DNA from: Hungatella sp. UBA4396 | GTDB lineage: Bacteria > Bacillota > Clostridia > Lachnospirales > Lachnospiraceae | Direction of reading: 5' to 3' | Length of the DNA: 64,000 nt | NCBI GenBank assembly: GCA_002389905.1 | Contig: DGRE01000020.1 | Span: 1-64,000 of the forward strand | Part shown: piece after piece, positions 60,744 through 64,000 of the stretch | How positions within the stretch are numbered: position 1 is the first letter of the stretch | Layout: each line of letters opens with the position of its first letter | Translations under genes and position numbers: made by a program | Notes under the pieces: generated by a model | What the model saw: only the letters and a program-made list of their open reading frames with translations | Database searches by the model: none | Told to the model about the DNA's origin: nothing

Positions 60744-62354
60744 TTATGATAAGCTCTTTCTTAAGAGTTTTCCTCTGGTACGGTCCATAAGGACACCATG
60801 TTCAAAGGCTGTCTCTCCTCCTATGAGAACCAGCTCCATCCCCGTACAAAGATCATGCTTTCCCGTATAATCCGCATGGTCCAGGAAGGCTTCCGGTTTA
60901 AATACCAGCACATCAGCCTGATATCCTTCCTTTAAAAATCCCCTGTCCCTAATGCCCATCCGGCTGGCCGGCATTCCGGTCATCTTGTGGATGCCTTGTT
61001 CAAAGGACAGCACCCTGCGTTTTAAAACAAAGTCATTTAAAAACCTGGCTGTGGTTCCAAAGAGACGGGGATGGGCATTCTTCCCGTCACCTCCGTAAAG
61101 GGAATCTGAAATCAGCATGGTAAACGGGAGCCGTGCCACAGTATCCACATCCTCCTGGGACATGCTCAGCACAATAATACCCACCTTGCCATGTTCTTCT
61201 GCGATCAAATCCGCCACCAAATCCGAAGGTTCTTTATATCCCAGGGTTTCTACCAGGGCGCCAATGGTCTGCCCTTGCATGAATCCGTTTTTCTCTAAAT
61301 TGACGGAGCTGACTAAAATCCGGTCCCAGCCAATGCTTTGGGCCATATTGTCCCACCCCTGGTGAACCTTGTTAATCTCTGACCGGAGATATTCCTTTCC
61401 TTCAGGCTTTGACAGGCTCTTTACCAATGCCTCTATGGAATCCTGCATTACAGTAGGAGGAAGGAGAGACTGTAAGGTGGTGGAGCCGCCGTCATAGGGA
61501 TAAAAGTCTGCCGTCACATCCTGGCCCCGTTTTCTCGCCTTTTCAATTTTGTCAACGGCCTCAAAAATCTTCTGGTTCCAGTTTCTGATTCCTGTGGCTT
61601 TTAAATGGCTGATGTTTAAGGAAACTCCGGCTCTGGCAGCAACGTCAATGACTTCCTCCACAGATTCCACCAGACTGTCCCCTTCCCCTCTGATGTGGGT
61701 GCAGACTACTCCGTCATGGCCTGAAGCCGCTTTAACCACTGCAGCCAGTTCTTCTTTATTGGAATAGCATTCCGGCTGATACATAATTCCCAGAGTAACC
61801 CCAAAGGCTCCCTGCTCCAGTCCGCTTTTTACATATTCCTGGGCCCTGGCAAGCTCTTCCTCTGTATAAGCCTTATTTCCAAACCCCATCAGAGCCACCT
61901 TAATGCTGTCCGAAGCAGCAAAGAAGCCCATGTTAATGGGAAGGTCAGCCCCGTCCAGCGCATTGCAGTAATCCTCATAAGTTTCAAAAACCAGATCTTC
62001 AGGCACCTTTCCAATAACAGGCTCCAGATAATCATACAAATCCTTCCGCCACCTGGGCACTGAGGGAACAGGCGCAAGGCCGCAATTTCCTACAAAGGTA
62101 GTGGTAATCCCCTGGGCCAGCTCGATTTCCCCAAAATGGGGGTGAATAAAGGGAGCAATGTCGCAATGGCGGTGAATGTCCACAAAGCCCGGCGTCACTG
62201 CCTTTCCCGACGCATCAATGATCCGGGCACCGTCAGCCTCAATATTGAGAGCGATTTTTGCGATTTTACCATCCTCTATGAGAATATCCCCTTCAAAGCC
62301 CGGTGCCCCGCTTCCGTCATATATCATTCCACGTTTGATCAGGGTACAGGTCAT
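60744..62354 (-). CDS. N-acyl-D-amino-acid deacylase family amidohydrolase
   Basis: 536 residues. It has the D-aminoacylase layout: small N-terminal beta domain (LIKRGMIYDGSGAPGFEGDI), then TIM barrel with GFVDIHRHCD (metal His-x-His), the Cys of VGNCGLAP, THIRGEGDS, LNISHLKATG and the late Asp in MLISDSLYGGDG. Such zinc enzymes remove acyl groups from N-acyl-D-amino acids; some members process dihydroorotase-like or D-glutamate substrates. The start at 62354 overlaps the previous stop (ATGA), behind AAGGGGG; the longer frame is not used. Confidence 0.85.
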   Translation of the reverse strand: MTCTLIKRGMIYDGSGAPGFEGDILIEDGKIAKIALNIEADGARIIDASGKAVTPGFVDIHRHCDIAPFIHPHFGEIELAQGITTTFVGNCGLAPVPSVPRWRKDLYDYLEPVIGKVPEDLVFETYEDYCNALDGADLPINMGFFAASDSIKVALMGFGNKAYTEEELARAQEYVKSGLEQGAFGVTLGIMYQPECYSNKEELAAVVKAASGHDGVVCTHIRGEGDSLVESVEEVIDVAARAGVSLNISHLKATGIRNWNQKIFEAVDKIEKARKRGQDVTADFYPYDGGSTTLQSLLPPTVMQDSIEALVKSLSKPEGKEYLRSEINKVHQGWDNMAQSIGWDRILVSSVNLEKNGFMQGQTIGALVETLGYKEPSDLVADLIAEEHGKVGIIVLSMSQEDVDTVARLPFTMLISDSLYGGDGKNAHPRLFGTTARFLNDFVLKRRVLSFEQGIHKMTGMPASRMGIRDRGFLKEGYQADVLVFKPEAFLDHADYTGKHDLCTGMELVLIGGETAFEHGVLMDRTRGKLLRKSLS

Positions 62355-63478
62355 ATGAGCATCCCCCTTGCATCTACCTTTTGTTTTCTGAGAGAACCGT
62401 TTTCCAGGAGATACACTGTATTCTGCATATTGACAGCCGTACACACATGAATGGGAATTAAGGACAGCACCTGCCCCACCTTAAGTCCGTGGCTGCCATT
62501 GGAAGCAGTTACAATGCCGTGTTCTTCATTCATCCGTGACAGCTTCAGGTTGTCATCCCCTTCCACAACCGCATAACCGGGATAGTAATAGGGCGGCTGT
62601 CCCGGAGCCACATCCGTTGGAAAGCACTTGGTTCCTCCGTCTATCACCGCATATTCCTCATGGTGGCAGCTAACGACAGTTGCATAAAACCGGACTGCGA
62701 TTTCGCTGATCTCAGCCACTTTTTCCTTGGTCAGCATAAAGTCGTCAAAAATATAGGTCCCCGGCCGGATTTCATTTACCATTCCTGTCCGGGCCACCTG
62801 GATGCCTGTGGGGGAGGAACCGGCGCTGATGTCCTGTATTTCCACTCCTGCTGCCCTCAAAAGTCCGGCTGTTTCAGCCATCATCTTTCCTTCTTCCTCC
62901 GCAGCAAGCTGATTATCCTCCGTAGGCTTTCCCGATAAAACCAGGCTCTTAAAGGTAAAAATACCGGTCAGGTTCAAATGCTTCATTTCCTTAACAGCAA
63001 GGGCCAGCTCTGCCGCCCGGTCCATGGGCACTCCCGTACGCCCGGCTCCGGTATCGATTTCCATGCGGACCTCCAGCATCATATCATGAGCGGAAGCCGC
63101 CTGCTCCAGCGCCTTTGCTCCCTCTAAGCTGTCAATAGCCAGTATCAGCCGTTTGACTTTTCTTGCCAGTGCAATGGCCCTCTGTATCCGAAAATCTCCG
63201 ATCATAGGGTATGCGATAAAAATATCCTCCATGCCGCCCTCTGCCATGACCTCGGCTTCGCTCACCTTAGCACAGGTGATTCCCGCTGCTCCTGCCTCTG
63301 TCTGCATTTTGGCAAACAGCGGCATTTTGTGGGTTTTAATATGAGGGCGCAGACGGCAGCCCGCCTTGTCAGCCCCTTCCTGCATCCGCCTTATATTTTC
63401 GTTAGCCAAATCCACGTCAATGACAAGACAGGGCGTTTCCAACTGCTGAATCTGTTCCTGGGTCAACTTCATATTCAT
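62351..63478 (-). CDS. D-serine dehydratase / D-threonine aldolase-like PLP enzyme (DSD1 type)
   Basis: 375 residues, fold-type III. The PLP Lys is in LRPHIKTHKMPLFAKM; TCAKVSEAEVMAEGGMEDI and the phosphate loop DISAGSSPTG follow; the C-terminal metal site is IPIHVCTAVN, the HxC motif of DSD1 and D-threonine aldolases. The family converts D-Ser to pyruvate and ammonia through aminoacrylate, or cleaves D-Thr. Start at 63478 has AAAGG five bases upstream. It overlaps the deacylase gene by four bases, a sign of coupled function. Confidence 0.85.
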   Translation of the reverse strand: MNMKLTQEQIQQLETPCLVIDVDLANENIRRMQEGADKAGCRLRPHIKTHKMPLFAKMQTEAGAAGITCAKVSEAEVMAEGGMEDIFIAYPMIGDFRIQRAIALARKVKRLILAIDSLEGAKALEQAASAHDMMLEVRMEIDTGAGRTGVPMDRAAELALAVKEMKHLNLTGIFTFKSLVLSGKPTEDNQLAAEEEGKMMAETAGLLRAAGVEIQDISAGSSPTGIQVARTGMVNEIRPGTYIFDDFMLTKEKVAEISEIAVRFYATVVSCHHEEYAVIDGGTKCFPTDVAPGQPPYYYPGYAVVEGDDNLKLSRMNEEHGIVTASNGSHGLKVGQVLSLIPIHVCTAVNMQNTVYLLENGSLRKQKVDARGMLI

Positions 63479-63489
63479 CTCATCCTTTC

Positions 63490-64000
63490 TCACCTGCTGT
63501 AGCTGTCAGCCACACTGCGGACCACCAGGTTTTTCCTTAACAAATCCACTGATACAAGGTTCTTAAATTCATTTTTACTCACAAAGACCGTAACTCCTGA
63601 CCTTGACGTAATATCGAAAAAGTTGTCAGAGAAAACAACATCATAATCCTTGAAATAAAGCTCCACATACTGGCAGAAGCAGGAGGCTTTCACCGTAATC
63701 CGGAAACTGTCCTCTGTTTCCAAAATCCCAACATCATAAACCGGAGCTTTATAATCGAAATGCTTTGGCTTTACAAACAGAACCGTCCGTTCCTCAACCA
63801 GCTCCCCTCCCCGGTATAACCGGAATGCGGAAAAGATGGAAGAACGGATTTCCTCCCGATCCGTCCACTGATAAAAATCAGCTTCTGCTGCTTTTAATAC
63901 GGACAGGGGAGAGATCGTTCCTTCCGCTGTTTCCTTCCACAACACCTGAAAATCATGATCCTGAAGAAGAATTTCCGTCCTCCACTCCTGCTGTTCTCTG
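63490..64000 (-). CDS. GH2-type glycosidase, C-terminal part (beta-mannosidase/exo-glucosaminidase-like), cut by the window edge
   Basis: The frame is open from the right edge to a stop at 63490 (about 169 residues visible, no start). The visible part is an immunoglobulin-like domain ending in YVELYFKDYDVVFSDNFFDI and FKNLVSVDLLRKNLVVRSVA, typical of the C-terminus of GH2 beta-mannosidases and related exo-beta-glucosaminidases. The catalytic barrel would lie beyond the window, so the exact activity cannot be told. It is 11 bp upstream of the next gene and starts or continues the operon. Confidence 0.7.
   Translation of the reverse strand, partial: REQQEWRTEILLQDHDFQVLWKETAEGTISPLSVLKAAEADFYQWTDREEIRSSIFSAFRLYRGGELVEERTVLFVKPKHFDYKAPVYDVGILETEDSFRITVKASCFCQYVELYFKDYDVVFSDNFFDITSRSGVTVFVSKNEFKNLVSVDLLRKNLVVRSVADSYSR

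Noticed and set aside
1..64000. Search for tRNA, rRNA and tmRNA genes
   Set aside because: No acceptor-stem/CCA-like or conserved rRNA segments were recognised by eye on either strand.

Overview
The window looks like a chromosomal segment of a low-to-mid GC Gram-positive anaerobe of the Clostridia, most likely Lachnospiraceae (Lacrimispora / Clostridium clostridioforme-like). The support is strong AGGAGG ribosome sites with TTGACA/TATAAT promoters, the recA-recX-rny order, a Gram-positive LexA box, a PRD-type sugar regulator, a single-chain 2-hydroxyacyl-CoA-dehydratase-activase-like protein, cell-wall-binding repeats, and several TRAP, PTS, ECF and Opp-type transporters. There is no rRNA or tRNA, so the placement rests on gene content alone.

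Layout. 1-4.7 kb: a beta-glucoside PTS locus (regulator, 6-phospho-beta-glycosidase, EIIC), all on the minus strand. 5-11.2 kb: housekeeping genes (dacF, rny, recX, recA, a subtilase). 11.4-12.6 kb: an M20 peptidase. 12.6-18.6 kb: a heavily deleted prophage or integrative element (lysis genes, terminase and tail remnants, integrase C-terminus), together with an ECF sigma/anti-sigma pair, a cupin gene and an orphan gene whose promoter carries a LexA-type box. 18.7-30.7 kb: core genes (chemoreceptor, lysA, pyk, rhomboid-like protein, corA, the giant activase, a conserved pair of unknown genes). 30.9-34.9 kb: a second decayed patch (KilA-N and SEC-C remnants between two copies of a short repeat), an ECF transporter S component and a secreted cell-wall-binding-repeat protein.

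34.9-48.5 kb is accessory catabolism in three modules, each with its own regulator: AraC + exchanger-type carrier + ACMSD-like amidohydrolase; AraC + GH31 glycosidase + complete TRAP transporter; LysR + MatC/DASS-like carrier + DUF6282-like metallohydrolase. 48.6-55.4 kb is a complete oligopeptide-type ABC operon (oppABCDF order) with a divergent TetR regulator. 55.4-56.2 kb is a wreck of ilvBN: the ilvB remnant lacks its middle and ilvN appears to have lost its normal start through a one-base deletion. 56.2-56.9 kb has no protein gene but holds a long-stem RNA-like element followed by a strong terminator.

56.9 kb to the right edge is the most interesting unit: a tightly packed minus-strand operon reading (from the right edge) GH2-type glycosidase C-terminus, D-serine-dehydratase/D-threonine-aldolase-like PLP enzyme, N-acyl-D-amino-acid deacylase, RidA, intracellular GH9 glycosidase, BadF-type sugar kinase. 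The parts form a plausible pathway: two glycosidases and a kinase for an amino-sugar or glucan oligosaccharide, and a deacylase, a PLP lyase and an enamine deaminase for an N-acylated D-amino acid. I know of no characterised system with this combination.
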